In this document: positions 8,226 through 16,550 of the stretch, in pieces | Layout: every line of letters starts with the position of its first letter | Position numbering within the stretch: the first letter of the stretch is position 1 | The notes under the pieces: model-generated | Databases searched by the model: none | What the model was told of the DNA's origin: nothing | The model's input: the letters and a program-made list of their open reading frames with translations, nothing else | Translations under genes and position numbers: made by a program | NCBI GenBank assembly: GCA_965248905.1 | Contig: CBDFKS010000007.1 | Coordinates: forward strand, 62,001 to 126,000 | Length of the DNA: 64,000 nucleotides | Direction: 5' to 3' | Origin: CBDFKS01 sp965248905 | GTDB taxonomy: Bacteria; Chloroflexota; Dehalococcoidia; Lucifugimonadales; JAGWBF01

Positions 8226-9353
8226 TTACTTCTTGATGAAGTTGATCTTCTCGAAAGAGCCGCCGACGATGGAAGTGGGCTCAAGGCCCATCCAGTCCTC
8301 GAGGAGAGTGGAGTAGGCGCCCCTGAAATCGTTGTTGGGCACCAGGTCTCCGAACTGTAGGTCCTCAGGCTTCCTAGAGGGGTACTCGGAGTGATAACCG
8401 CCGACGACATTGTCCCCGATGGCGAAAGCAACCCCACCGGCGCCATGGTCGGTGCCTGAGCCATTGTCGTGGACCCTTCTGCCGAACTCGGTGAACATGA
8501 AGAGAGTGACATTGTCAGCGGCGTCCTGCTCTCTGAGGTCCTGGAAGAAGTCAGAGACGGCCTCGGAGACATCCTTCAGGAGCTGTGCATGGGTGCCGAG
8601 CTGAGAGGCATGAGTATCGAAAGAGCCATGCTGAGTGTAGAAGATGCGAGTGCCGAAATTGGCGGTATGAACCTGGGCGATATCACGCATCTTTCTGGCG
8701 ATGGGGCTGGCGGCGTACTCGACGTTAGAGGAGTACGTGTCAGGAGCGGTGCGAAGAATATCGGCGCCCTTGAGAGCATCCATGCCAGTCTGTGATAGAT
8801 AGTCCATGACAAAGCCTGAACCTACGGCAGGGCCATACATGCGAGCGAACCTGTCTAAGGCAGTGGCCCGCTGGTCCTCGTCGAGGGAAGTGAGAATGCC
8901 ATAGGTGGCCAGATCAGAGACGGAAGCGACGGAAACACCGGTGAGAGCGAGAGCCCTGGGAAGTCCTGCGCCGAAGTTGACAGAGGTGAGTACATTCTCC
9001 TTATTGGGGTCCAGGTCTCTGGTGGCGCGACCAAGCCAGCCCTCGGTGCCGACCTTATCGGGCTCACAGGTATGCCAGATATCCATGGAGCGGAAATGGG
9101 AACGAGGAGAGTTCTGATATCCGATGCCGTGAATGATGGCCATGGACCCCTGGTCCCAAAGGTCCTTCATGGGAGCCATGGAAGGATGAAAGCCGTAATC
9201 GTTGTCGAGATGAATGATCTGGTCCTCTGGGATGCCGACGGCGGGTCTGTTATCCCTGTAGAGAGGGTCGTTGTAAGGGATGATGGTATTGAAATAGTCG
9301 TTACCGCCGGTGATCTGCAGAATAACCAGGACTGGGTCCTTCTTGTTAGCCAT
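8226..9353 (-). CDS. DUF1501 family protein (copy C)
   Basis: 375 residues, essentially identical to the protein at 2819-3946 (only residue 3 differs by eye). It carries the same alkaline-phosphatase-superfamily-type blocks, including TEFGRRV and GSGTDHGAGG. The start is ATG at 9353 with AAAAGGAGAAC upstream. A frame extending through to 9737 overlaps the DUF1800 coding region and is rejected. No Tat or Sec signal precedes the conserved first strand. It lies 47 bases after the DUF1800 gene that ends at 9401. The near-identity contrasts with the visibly diverged DUF1800 and NHL neighbours and suggests gene conversion or unusually strict selection. Confidence 0.9.
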   Translation of the reverse strand: MANKKDPVLVILQITGGNDYFNTIIPYNDPLYRDNRPAVGIPEDQIIHLDNDYGFHPSMAPMKDLWDQGSMAIIHGIGYQNSPRSHFRSMDIWHTCEPDKVGTEGWLGRATRDLDPNKENVLTSVNFGAGLPRALALTGVSVASVSDLATYGILTSLDEDQRATALDRFARMYGPAVGSGFVMDYLSQTGMDALKGADILRTAPDTYSSNVEYAASPIARKMRDIAQVHTANFGTRIFYTQHGSFDTHASQLGTHAQLLKDVSEAVSDFFQDLREQDAADNVTLFMFTEFGRRVHDNGSGTDHGAGGVAFAIGDNVVGGYHSEYPSRKPEDLQFGDLVPNNDFRGAYSTLLEDWMGLEPTSIVGGSFEKINFIKK

Positions 9354-9400
9354 GTGTACGTTCTCCTTTTCTAGATGTGTGTGCTGTATTGTGTTATCGA

Positions 9401-10810
9401 CTACTCGAACTGATACTCCCTGGAAGCGGCAATGAGAGAGAGCATATCCACTACCCTCTGGGAGGAGGCAGAGGCGTGCTGAGAGTCCCACTGCAAGTCG
9501 CCCTGCTGCTGCGCCATGGAGACAAGCTCGTTTCTGGTGGAGTCCGCGACCTCCAGAGGTCCGATGAGGTCCAGGCAGTTGTCCACGAACTGATCCGGGG
9601 AGAGGTTGCCCTTGGCCTTGGTCCTGCTGATGATGGACTGTACGCCGGGCATGTTGACATTGGAAAGGCGATCTGCAGCGAAGTTGATGCGTCGAACCAG
9701 AGAGCCGCTGTCGATCCACTCTGCGCCGGTGTGCCATCCCTCCACGCTGGGTGGATTGATGATCTCCTGGCCCTGATAGCCTGCTTCCTCTCCTACATCC
9801 TGGAGGCCGGGTCTGGGGAACTGGAAGTCTCCAACCAGCCTGCTAACGCCTATCACCACCTCGGCGGGGCTCTTTACCTTGGCCCATCGTACGGCCTCTG
9901 ACTTGAAGAAGTCAGCGTTGAAGAGCACTCTTAGGGTGGAGCGCATATCGTAGCCGGAGTTGGTGAAGGCGTCACCGATGATGTTGATGGCGGCAGGGTC
10001 CTTGGGAGGAACGTCCTGCCAGGCGGGCACCTGGGCCTCGTCGGCGACGAAGAAGTTGTAGAGGTGTCTCGCGATGAAGCGGGAGGTGGCGGGCTGTCGC
10101 ACGACGATATCTATGATGTCCTCGCCGTTGAAGTTGCCCTTGTGTCCCAGGAACATCTTTTCGGTGTCGTCGTGGTCCTCGGGTTTGTACTCGAAACCCC
10201 ATAGGAAGCGTCCCAGAGGGAACCGAGGTATCTTGCTTGATATGGTCCAACCTGTGAAGGCCCTGGAGCACTCGTAGACATCCTGTTCGGTGTAGTTGCC
10301 CTGGCCCATGGAGAACAGTTCGAGGAGCTCACGACCCCAGTTCTCGTTGGGGGCCACCTTGTGGTTCTCGTTGTTGTCCAGCCAGTAGATCATGGCCGGG
10401 TCTCTGGCCAACTCTAACAAGAGGTCACGGTAATTGCCGAGACCTATCTCGCGGAACATGTCTATCTGATTTACCATCTGATTCGGGTTGTCTATCTTGT
10501 TATTGCCCGTGGCCAATACGTGGTGCCAGAATAGGGTAATCTTCTCTTCCAGCGGGCGTTTGGAGTTTAACATATGGTAAATCACCTGGGCTCTACCCAG
10601 TGGCGGGGCGCCGGCGATTTCCAAGGCGGGGAAATGCCTGTACAGAAGGTCTCTATCTACCTTAGGAATGTTGAACCTGTCGGGGTCCACCAACTCCTCC
10701 ACTGTGGCCTCGTATCCCTTGGCCACCCTCTCCTCCAGCTCGTCCCGACCTGCGCCGAATCCTGCCCGCCTCATCAGGTGGGCCATCAAAGCTATTTCTT
10801 GGTTAGCCAT
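9401..10810 (-). CDS. DUF1800 family protein (copy C)
   Basis: 469 residues, the same length as copy B. It has MRRAGFGAGRDELEER near the N-terminus, LFWHHVLATGNNKID near 92, NENWGRELLELFSMG near 153 and NPPSVEGWHTGAEW near 350. It diverges from copy B mainly in residues 45-75 and 185-205, while the central and C-terminal blocks are nearly the same. The start ATG at 10810 has AAGGAGAG upstream. A TTGACA-N17-TAAAAT promoter lies 103 bases upstream, with an inverted repeat in the leader. It is the first gene of the five-part unit running to the terminator at 5641. No signal peptide is seen. Confidence 0.9.
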   Translation of the reverse strand: MANQEIALMAHLMRRAGFGAGRDELEERVAKGYEATVEELVDPDRFNIPKVDRDLLYRHFPALEIAGAPPLGRAQVIYHMLNSKRPLEEKITLFWHHVLATGNNKIDNPNQMVNQIDMFREIGLGNYRDLLLELARDPAMIYWLDNNENHKVAPNENWGRELLELFSMGQGNYTEQDVYECSRAFTGWTISSKIPRFPLGRFLWGFEYKPEDHDDTEKMFLGHKGNFNGEDIIDIVVRQPATSRFIARHLYNFFVADEAQVPAWQDVPPKDPAAINIIGDAFTNSGYDMRSTLRVLFNADFFKSEAVRWAKVKSPAEVVIGVSRLVGDFQFPRPGLQDVGEEAGYQGQEIINPPSVEGWHTGAEWIDSGSLVRRINFAADRLSNVNMPGVQSIISRTKAKGNLSPDQFVDNCLDLIGPLEVADSTRNELVSMAQQQGDLQWDSQHASASSQRVVDMLSLIAASREYQFE

Positions 10811-10857
10811 CTAGCATCTCTCCTTCCTTATCCTGTGCATCTATCTTCATCCGCCGT

Positions 10858-10909
10858 GCTGTTAACACTCCGAACGGACACCGACTGTCGGTTCGATTGG
10901 CTTAACAGC
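10858..10909 (-). repeat. Inverted repeat in the leader of DUF1800-C
   Basis: GCTGTTAA at 10858 pairs with TTAACAGC at 10902-10909. Nested inside are GAAC/GTTC and the hairpin CCGAC-T-GTCGG (10881-10891). It lies between the predicted transcription start and the ribosome site, so it could fold at the 5' end of the mRNA. Confidence 0.5.
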
Positions 10910-10912
10910 AAC

Positions 10913-10941
10913 ATTTTAATATTCCCCATTTGGCTTGTCAA
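10913..10941 (-). promoter_or_regulatory. Sigma-70 promoter of the DUF1800-C unit
   Basis: Minus strand TTGACA, 17-bp spacer, TAAAAT, 103 bases before the start codon. Same architecture as the promoters at 5494 and 1115. Confidence 0.8.
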
Positions 10942-11090
10942 CTGAAAGATATAGGCACGCTCTCCCTTCCACTAATTGAGTACATTCCTTCAATGAATAT
11001 TATTTTAGAATCTATTGTAAGATGGGGTCTCTCCTGTGTCAATTGCCGGGGTTGGTCCAAGTAGTGTTCTTGCTGTCCAAATTCATTGGA

Positions 11091-11120
11091 TTGACATGTA
11101 CCGTAAAGGTAGCCGGTATA
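11091..11120 (+). promoter_or_regulatory. Candidate promoter for the crotonase gene
   Basis: TTGACA, 18-bp spacer, GGTATA. The -35 is perfect and the -10 is moderate. The leader to the ATG at 11266 would be about 140 bases. Confidence 0.4.
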
Positions 11121-11265
11121 TCGAGAATCACATAGGGTGAACCAGTACTTTTCGGCGATTGACTGGAATCGGCTTCCTAGCTACAATTCTAGTTGCTTAT
11201 CACTAGATTCAGTGTGTCCTTGGGGATCTGAATCGGTGTTAGTGGCAGACACTAGGGAGAAAGCG

Positions 11266-12033
11266 ATGTATGAAACCATATTGATATCTAAGGCGGATGG
11301 AGTGGCGGTAATCACTCTCAATCGGCCTGACGTTCTGAACGCTATGAACCGTCAGCTGGTTGGAGAACTGGATGAGGCCATTACAGAAGCCGAGAATGAT
11401 GATGAGATTAAGGCCGTAATCCTCACCGGCGCCGGTGACCGAGCCTTCTCCGCAGGCGGCGATATTCATGAACAGAGAAGGGATGCGGTAGAGCTCACCG
11501 AGGAGGAGAACCAGCGAAACACGACGATTCGGGTGGAACGGAGCTGGCATCTGGCGGCGTGTCGCAAGCCGACCATAGGGGCCTTGAACGGCCTTTCCTA
11601 TGGAGGGGGCAGCGTATTGGCATCATCTATGGATATACTCGTCGGTTGCGAAAGAGCCAAGTTCCGTTTTCTCGCGGCCGCCTATGGGCGATTGAACTGC
11701 ACCTGGACGCTACCCTTTCAAGTAGGGTGGCCCATGGCCAAGGAGCTCCTGTTTACCGGTAGAGTCGTGGAAGCCGACGAGGCATACCGTATCGGTCTGC
11801 TGAATCACCTGGTACCTGCTTCTCAGTTAATGGACAAGGCCATGGAGATAGCGGGTACCATTGCCCAGAACCACCCCGGCTCGGTCCAGGGGGTAAAGCA
11901 CCTGCTTATCGATTACGTTGGCCAAACGTGGCGAGAGATGTGGCAGGGAGAGCTAGACTACCTTAACAACGAGGTCAAGTCTCCCGGAGTGGAGCAGGCT
12001 TTCAAGGAGTTCATTCAGCGCAAGGGCCGCTAG
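11266..12033 (+). CDS. Enoyl-CoA hydratase/isomerase (crotonase) superfamily protein
   Basis: 255 residues with the crotonase fold signature: ITLNRPDVLNAMNRQL near residue 17, the oxyanion-hole block AFSAGGDI near 60-67, and GALNGLSYGGGSVLASSMDI near 105-124. These residues bind and polarise an acyl-CoA thioester. The two glutamates used by classical enoyl-CoA hydratase are missing: the family GGGCE position reads GGGSV (Val117), and the later PE pair reads LA (near 136-137). Simple hydration is therefore doubtful, and an isomerase, hydrolase, decarboxylase or other thioester reaction is possible. The ATG at 11266 follows AGGGAGA; a longer in-frame start at 11137 would add 43 residues with no family similarity. 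It is monocistronic as seen. Confidence 0.85.
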   Translation: MYETILISKADGVAVITLNRPDVLNAMNRQLVGELDEAITEAENDDEIKAVILTGAGDRAFSAGGDIHEQRRDAVELTEEENQRNTTIRVERSWHLAACRKPTIGALNGLSYGGGSVLASSMDILVGCERAKFRFLAAAYGRLNCTWTLPFQVGWPMAKELLFTGRVVEADEAYRIGLLNHLVPASQLMDKAMEIAGTIAQNHPGSVQGVKHLLIDYVGQTWREMWQGELDYLNNEVKSPGVEQAFKEFIQRKGR

Positions 12034-12218
12034 GATTACTAGACCCTGTCGGCGCTGTTCTGACCTCCTACCCTCGGGTCCATGGCATGAAGGTTTGTTC
12101 CAGACCCATCAGTTCACGAGATCGTGGCCCGAACTGCATCGCAGTCGATGAGCCTGCTTTAAGTGTTCTTCAGTGCCATCCATGTCCTCATTGGAACATA
12201 CAATGCCGATCTCCGACG

Positions 12219-12247
12219 TTGACTATCTCCAATGCCACTTGTAGACT
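12219..12247 (+). promoter_or_regulatory. Promoter of the RTX-repeat gene
   Basis: TTGACT, 17-bp spacer, TAGACT. The predicted transcription start is near 12254, which leaves no room for a leader before a TTG at 12260 and so favours the ATG at 12290. Confidence 0.6.
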
Positions 12248-12289
12248 AGCGAGAATGTTTTGAGCCTAATTTCAAGGACGTATGACAAA

Positions 12290-13795
12290 ATGAGCAGGCC
12301 ACATAGGAGGCTGTTCCTGGCGATGGCTTTCATTACATCGTTAGCTGCCCTGTTGGTAGTCCTGGGGGCTGCAACGGTTATCGGAAAATCCAATGGAGAT
12401 GCGACAGAGCCAATCCCACCTGGGGGCCTTACATTGACCGCAATCTCCACCGGGTTCAATGGCCTGATCGGAATTGACCATCACTCTTCCACAAACAAGG
12501 TGGCCGTGTCCGTGAACTATGCCAGCGGCATTCCCCACAACTTCGAGTTGGTTGCACCAGATGGCACGCATGCCCAGTTCTCCAGTGTGAGCGGCCTCAC
12601 GGATGAGGTGAAGATTGCCACCGCCCGAGATGACGGGTTTGGGGGGAGCCTTGGCGGGGGTGGGTTCGTGGCCGGCGACCTCTTCGCGGGTACGGGAGTT
12701 CCAGGACAGATCATTCGTATCTCGCCTGATGGGCTGACTGTGCAAAATCCCTGGGTGACGCTGCCGGAAGAAACGGGGCTGATGCGTGGGAGCCTCTACG
12801 TAGACAGGACAGGAATCTATAGTGGAGACCTGATCGTGGTGACCACTGCTGGAGGTGTGTGGCGGGTCAATTCCAGCGGAACGCCCACGCGGCTGGCAAG
12901 CTTTCCCAGCGTTCATCTAGAGGGAGTGGTTACAGTGCCCAACGACCCGGCGAAGTATGGGCCCTGGGCTGGGAAGATACTTGCAGGGGCGGAAGGCCAG
13001 GGTAGGATCTATACCATAGATCCTCAGGGAAACACCGATTTCTTCGAGCTGGGAATCATTCCGGAGGATTTCGACCTCATACCGGCGAACGAGAACTTCT
13101 ATGGAATTGACTTCGGCGCGCAAACCATCTGGGGAGCGCCTGCGTCGGCGTTTGCCAGCGTAGTGGGCGACATCTTGATAGCTCAGGAGTTTCCTGGCAT
13201 CCTTTGGCTAGTCCACTGGAACGGGGCCTCTTTTGAGACGACGAATATCGCTCAGGTGACTCAGTGGGAACACGTTACCTTTTCACCTGCTGGTGTAGTC
13301 GAGATTCCCCCGACCCCACCTATCACCTGTCAGGGCCAGCAGCCCACCGTTGTAGGTAGCGCCGGCGACGACATCCTCTTCGGCACCAAGGGTTCCGACG
13401 TGATCGTGGGTCTGGACGGGGACGACGTCATCGATGGGCTGGGTGGTAATGACATCATCTGCGGCGGGCCCGGCAATGATGTCATTGATGGTAGTGAAGG
13501 TGACGATAAGGTCTGGGGTGAAGCGGGCGGTGACAAAATATCTGGCGGCCCCGGAGACGACCTGCTGTTTGGGAACACAGGATTCGATACCCTCTTCGGG
13601 AACGATGGCGTAGACAGACTGTTTGGCGGCTCCGGCAGCGACAGTCTATCTGGTGGTTCTGGCGTGGACGATCTGTGGGGAGGTAAAGGCCATGACAGTC
13701 TCGCCGGTGGTGATGGGGACGATTACCTGAACGGCGGCCCCCAAACCGACACTTGTGACGGCGGCCCCGGTATTGATGTGGCTGCGGCTTGCTAG
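12290..13795 (+). CDS. Secreted protein with C-terminal RTX calcium-binding repeats
   Basis: 501 residues. The N-terminus has basic residues followed by a hydrophobic stretch (LFLAMAFITSLAALLVVLG), an export signal or anchor. Residues about 45-345 contain strand-rich, propeller-like sequence without a recognised catalytic motif, ending in a Pro-rich linker. Residues about 350-500 hold some fifteen nonapeptide-like units of the type GGxGxDxLxG (for example GGPGNDVIDG, GGDGDDYLNG). This is the haemolysin-type repeat that folds into a calcium-loaded beta-roll outside the cell. The start at 12290 is preferred over an in-frame TTG at 12260 because of the promoter position. A strong intrinsic terminator follows. 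A surface-layer, adhesive or calcium-dependent extracellular role is possible; no enzyme activity can be assigned. Confidence 0.8.
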   Translation: MSRPHRRLFLAMAFITSLAALLVVLGAATVIGKSNGDATEPIPPGGLTLTAISTGFNGLIGIDHHSSTNKVAVSVNYASGIPHNFELVAPDGTHAQFSSVSGLTDEVKIATARDDGFGGSLGGGGFVAGDLFAGTGVPGQIIRISPDGLTVQNPWVTLPEETGLMRGSLYVDRTGIYSGDLIVVTTAGGVWRVNSSGTPTRLASFPSVHLEGVVTVPNDPAKYGPWAGKILAGAEGQGRIYTIDPQGNTDFFELGIIPEDFDLIPANENFYGIDFGAQTIWGAPASAFASVVGDILIAQEFPGILWLVHWNGASFETTNIAQVTQWEHVTFSPAGVVEIPPTPPITCQGQQPTVVGSAGDDILFGTKGSDVIVGLDGDDVIDGLGGNDIICGGPGNDVIDGSEGDDKVWGEAGGDKISGGPGDDLLFGNTGFDTLFGNDGVDRLFGGSGSDSLSGGSGVDDLWGGKGHDSLAGGDGDDYLNGGPQTDTCDGGPGIDVAAAC

Positions 13796-13860
13796 GTCCT
13801 AGCCAACGTCCCGCAACCAAAGCCGATGAGGCTCACAATCAGTTAATACATAAACAAGGA

Positions 13861-13897
13861 CCGGCACCTCAACAATAAGAGGTGCCGGTTTTCTTTT
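13861..13897 (+). terminator. Intrinsic terminator after the RTX gene
   Basis: Perfect 10-bp stem CCGGCACCTC/GAGGTGCCGG with an 8-base loop, followed by TTTTCTTTT. Confidence 0.92.
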
Positions 13898-14052
13898 CTT
13901 GGTCTTTTGAGAAGTTTTGTCCAACCGTGGAAGCTCAATTGGAGTGTCGCCAGGTCGTGTGCTCTGGTATGATTGTTGGGAGGATATTTATCCGCTTAAT
14001 GGCGTTCGAACCACGTTTGCACTAGGATGCCCACAAGAGCAGGAGCGAAGCA

Positions 14053-14889
14053 GTGGAAATCGGTATAAAAATCGCGGTTGGAGACAAAGAACCCACAGAG
14101 TCTCCCGTTTTGAAGTCCGAAGGGGAGCCAGTTAAGCTCAGAACTATCGGCCTGGCCGTACGTTACAGCGATACCCTGGCTCTGAAGGACATTGATTTGG
14201 GTATCCCGGCCAACCGGGTGACTGCGATCATCGGCCCGTCGGGTTGCGGCAAAAGTACGCTGCTGCGGTGTTTTAATAGAATGAACGACCTGATACCCAG
14301 TGCTCGTATAGACGGCAGAGTGTTGTTCAACGAGACGAATTTGTATGGCCGTGATGTAGATGCCACTGAGATACGGTATCGTATCGGGATGGTGTTTCAG
14401 AGGCCCAACCCTTTCCCCAAGTCGGTGTTCGACAACGTCGCGTTCGGTCTTCGAATCAACGGGTTTAAAGGTGACATTAACGATATGGTGGAGCAGTCTC
14501 TGAAGCAGGCTGCCCTGTGGGACGAGGTAAAAGACCGTCTAAAGAAGAACGCCCTCGCGCTATCGGGTGGCCAGCAGCAGCGGCTGTGCATTGCGAGGGC
14601 CCTGGCAGTGAACCCAGAGGTCATTCTCATGGATGAACCCTGCTCCTCACTTGACCCCATAGCTACCCTGGCGATAGAGGACCTTATTCGTTCGCTTTCC
14701 GAGGAGTATACAATTATAATAGTAACCCACAACATGCAGCAGGCGGCACGAGTGTCCGACGAGACCGCTTTTCTTACGGTGGGGAATGACAGGGCAGGAT
14801 ATCTTGTGGAGCATGGGAACACCAGGGAGATGTTCACTACTCCGAAAGATGAGCGGACGGAGGCTTATATCACCGGAAGGTTCGGCTAG
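14053..14889 (+). CDS. pstB: Phosphate ABC transporter ATP-binding protein PstB
   Basis: 278 residues. It has Walker [10 protein letters not shown] (near 56-64), the PstB-typical FNRMNDL after it, the Q-loop [19 protein letters not shown], signature LSGGQQQR and Walker [14 protein letters not shown], then the switch [12 protein letters not shown]. It would energise high-affinity phosphate uptake with PstA/PstC and the binding protein PstS, none of which is encoded in this window. The first 25 residues precede the domain and are poorly conserved. The GTG start at 14053 has CAGGAGCG upstream. An extended -10 (TGGTATGAT near 13965-13973) is a possible promoter. phoU follows 114 bases downstream. 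Confidence 0.93.
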   Translation: MEIGIKIAVGDKEPTESPVLKSEGEPVKLRTIGLAVRYSDTLALKDIDLGIPANRVTAIIGPSGCGKSTLLRCFNRMNDLIPSARIDGRVLFNETNLYGRDVDATEIRYRIGMVFQRPNPFPKSVFDNVAFGLRINGFKGDINDMVEQSLKQAALWDEVKDRLKKNALALSGGQQQRLCIARALAVNPEVILMDEPCSSLDPIATLAIEDLIRSLSEEYTIIIVTHNMQQAARVSDETAFLTVGNDRAGYLVEHGNTREMFTTPKDERTEAYITGRFG

Positions 14890-15003
14890 AAGCCTGCGCG
14901 GAGTCCCTGAACGCTAGGCGTCCTTAAGCCAAATACCATGGGATGCGTAAAGAAAACGCTCGCAGATGGATATGGACGGGTTGGCTAAGAAAGCGAGGAC
15001 GGC

Positions 15004-15672
15004 ATGAGAGTACGAGCAGGTCTGGATCGTCAGCTACGGATGCTTGAGGATGAAGTGGTGATGATGGGTGGCATGGTGGAGAAATCCATTGCCAGAGCCT
15101 TGGATGCTCTAAAGAGGCGCGATCTGGACGCTTCCGACCAAGTCATACGTGAAGATGATTTCATCGATAGGAAGCGATTCGAGATCGAGGAACAATGTAT
15201 AGACCTGATCGCGACTCAGCAACCCATGGCGACCGACCTGCGCATTTTGGTCAGCCTGCTTCATATCGCCGTAGAACTGGAGCGGATGGGGGACTATGCG
15301 GAGGGTATAGCCAGGATCAGTCTGTTAATGGGTGACGAGCCCACCCTAAAGCCTCTTATAGACATACCCAGAATGGCTGAGAAGGCCAGCTTGATGCTGC
15401 GCCGAAGCCTGGAGGCGCTGGTCAATAGGGACACGGTAACCGCCCTTCAAGTGTGTAATGATGATGACGAAGTAGACGCTCTGTACGACCAGGTATACAG
15501 AGAGCTGCTGCTGTTCATGATTCAAGACCCCAAGACTATTCAGCGGGCCACCTATCTTCTATGGGTGTCCCACGACTTAGAGCGCATCGCCGATAGGGCC
15601 ACCAACATCGCGGAACGGGTGGTCTACCTGGTCACCGGCAAGATGGAAGAGATCAACGTGTCCAAGTATTAA
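15004..15672 (+). CDS. phoU: Phosphate signalling protein PhoU
   Basis: 222 residues, normal for PhoU, with the two three-helix-bundle halves: residues about 10-105 (containing DLRILVSLLHIAVELERMGDYAEGIAR) and about 110-215 (containing LLWVSHDLERIADRATNIAERVVYL). The repeated ExxRxxDxxxxIA motif binds metal clusters. PhoU damps phosphate uptake and the PhoR/PhoB response by contacting PstB and the kinase. The start ATG at 15004 has GAGGA upstream. It follows pstB, so the two are probably co-transcribed, though the 114-base gap could hold a second promoter. Confidence 0.93.
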   Translation: MRVRAGLDRQLRMLEDEVVMMGGMVEKSIARALDALKRRDLDASDQVIREDDFIDRKRFEIEEQCIDLIATQQPMATDLRILVSLLHIAVELERMGDYAEGIARISLLMGDEPTLKPLIDIPRMAEKASLMLRRSLEALVNRDTVTALQVCNDDDEVDALYDQVYRELLLFMIQDPKTIQRATYLLWVSHDLERIADRATNIAERVVYLVTGKMEEINVSKY

Positions 15673-15781
15673 GTCTCTGTCACTGCTCTTGGGGTACCTT
15701 GCTAAAGATGCATTCCCAGGGCCTGTGCAGCCCAACGTGATGATGTCTTCAGCTACCGTGTTAACGGTTGCCAGCTACTGA

Positions 15782-16129
15782 CTATCCCTTCTTATAGAAC
15801 ATATGAAGTAAGTTTCTTCGATGAGCCCAGTCATGGGCGCGCCTGAGCGACGGGACTGGTATCTGGTCCCCTTTGCTGGTAATCCTTATCGTCTCGTACC
15901 CATGTCCCACAGGCGCCGGGGTATCTGTGATGTGGATTACCTCACAGCCTTGGGATTCCAAGAACAGCTTGAGGGGCTGATATCCCTTGATTTTCTTGTT
16001 GGCATGCCGGTAAATGTATAGCTCACAGCTGCCAACCATCTCGTCGAAATGTTCATTGGCGATGCCATCTCCAGCGCCTGAACCCGCGCGCAGGTCTTTC
16101 CTTGTAAAACCATAGTTCCTCAAGGACAT
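15782..16129 (-). CDS. Hypothetical protein, 115 aa
   Basis: A small soluble protein I do not recognise. The start ATG at 16129 is chosen because AGGGGG lies seven bases upstream; a frame starting at 16168 lacks a ribosome site. The sequence has a compact alpha/beta look: GSCELYIYRHANKKIKGYQPLKLFLESQGCEVIHITD in the middle and a basic, His-rich tail (RRAHDWAHRRNLLHMFYKKG). There is no signal peptide and no membrane segment. A TTGTAA-N16-TAAAAT promoter candidate sits 46 bases upstream. It is convergent with phoU, 109 bases away. The good start signals suggest a real gene; the function is unknown. Confidence 0.6.
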   Translation of the reverse strand: MSLRNYGFTRKDLRAGSGAGDGIANEHFDEMVGSCELYIYRHANKKIKGYQPLKLFLESQGCEVIHITDTPAPVGHGYETIRITSKGDQIPVPSLRRAHDWAHRRNLLHMFYKKG

Positions 16130-16550
16130 AGTCTGCCCCCTATGGTTGAGAAAACCCGGTTGCCCCATCTCATCATTTTATAAACTTGATGCCTTATTAC
16201 AAATTTGGGATCTATGCGTTACTTAATGTAAGGTCTCAAGATGTACGGTCTCAAGCGTTAAGCTCCGTGTCGTTCAGAAAATGACTTAGGATCCTGGGTC
16301 AGGTATATCGATATTTCATTATAGAATAGCATGAATTTGGAATCTGTTGAAACAGACTTCGCGATGCCATTGACCATTTAGTCCCCTATCACAATAGTCT
16401 TGATTCTGAAATCTGCACAGCGAGACGAATTGAGCGGGTAATGCCTTGACCATCGGCTCTAGAAGTAGGAAACTTAGAGCCGCATGAAGAAGCTGGATTG
16501 GTGTGTAGGAATGTCCTTGAGTCACCGATGCGCATGGTCTGGTTGTCTGG
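16130..16550. other. Intergenic region with a 15-bp tandem duplication
   Basis: Contains the minus-strand promoter candidate (16175-16202). A tandem pair of 15-bp units, TGTAAGGTCTCAAGA then TGTACGGTCTCAAGC, lies at 16227-16256. A weak plus-strand promoter candidate (TTGACC at 16370, AATAGT at 16393) may serve the MFS gene. No convincing frame is seen. Confidence 0.5.
16175..16202 (-). promoter_or_regulatory. Candidate promoter of the 115-aa gene
   Basis: Minus strand TTGTAA, 16-bp spacer, TAAAAT; 46 bases before the ATG at 16129. Confidence 0.5.

Larger units (their letters stand above)
10811..11265. other. Divergent promoter region
   Basis: Separates the leftward cassette from the rightward crotonase gene. 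It holds the leader inverted repeat (10858-10909), the minus-strand promoter (10913-10941) and a plus-strand promoter candidate (11091-11120). No further gene is seen. Confidence 0.6.

Noticed and set aside
8226..9737. 503-codon frame as one long DUF1501 protein
   Set aside because: The extra 128 codons overlap the end of DUF1800-C in another frame; the paralogue and the ribosome site fix the start at 9353.
13861..13897. Hairpin as an attachment or mobile-element end
   Set aside because: A single perfect stem with a T-tract right after a gene is fully explained as a terminator; no integrase or second copy is seen.
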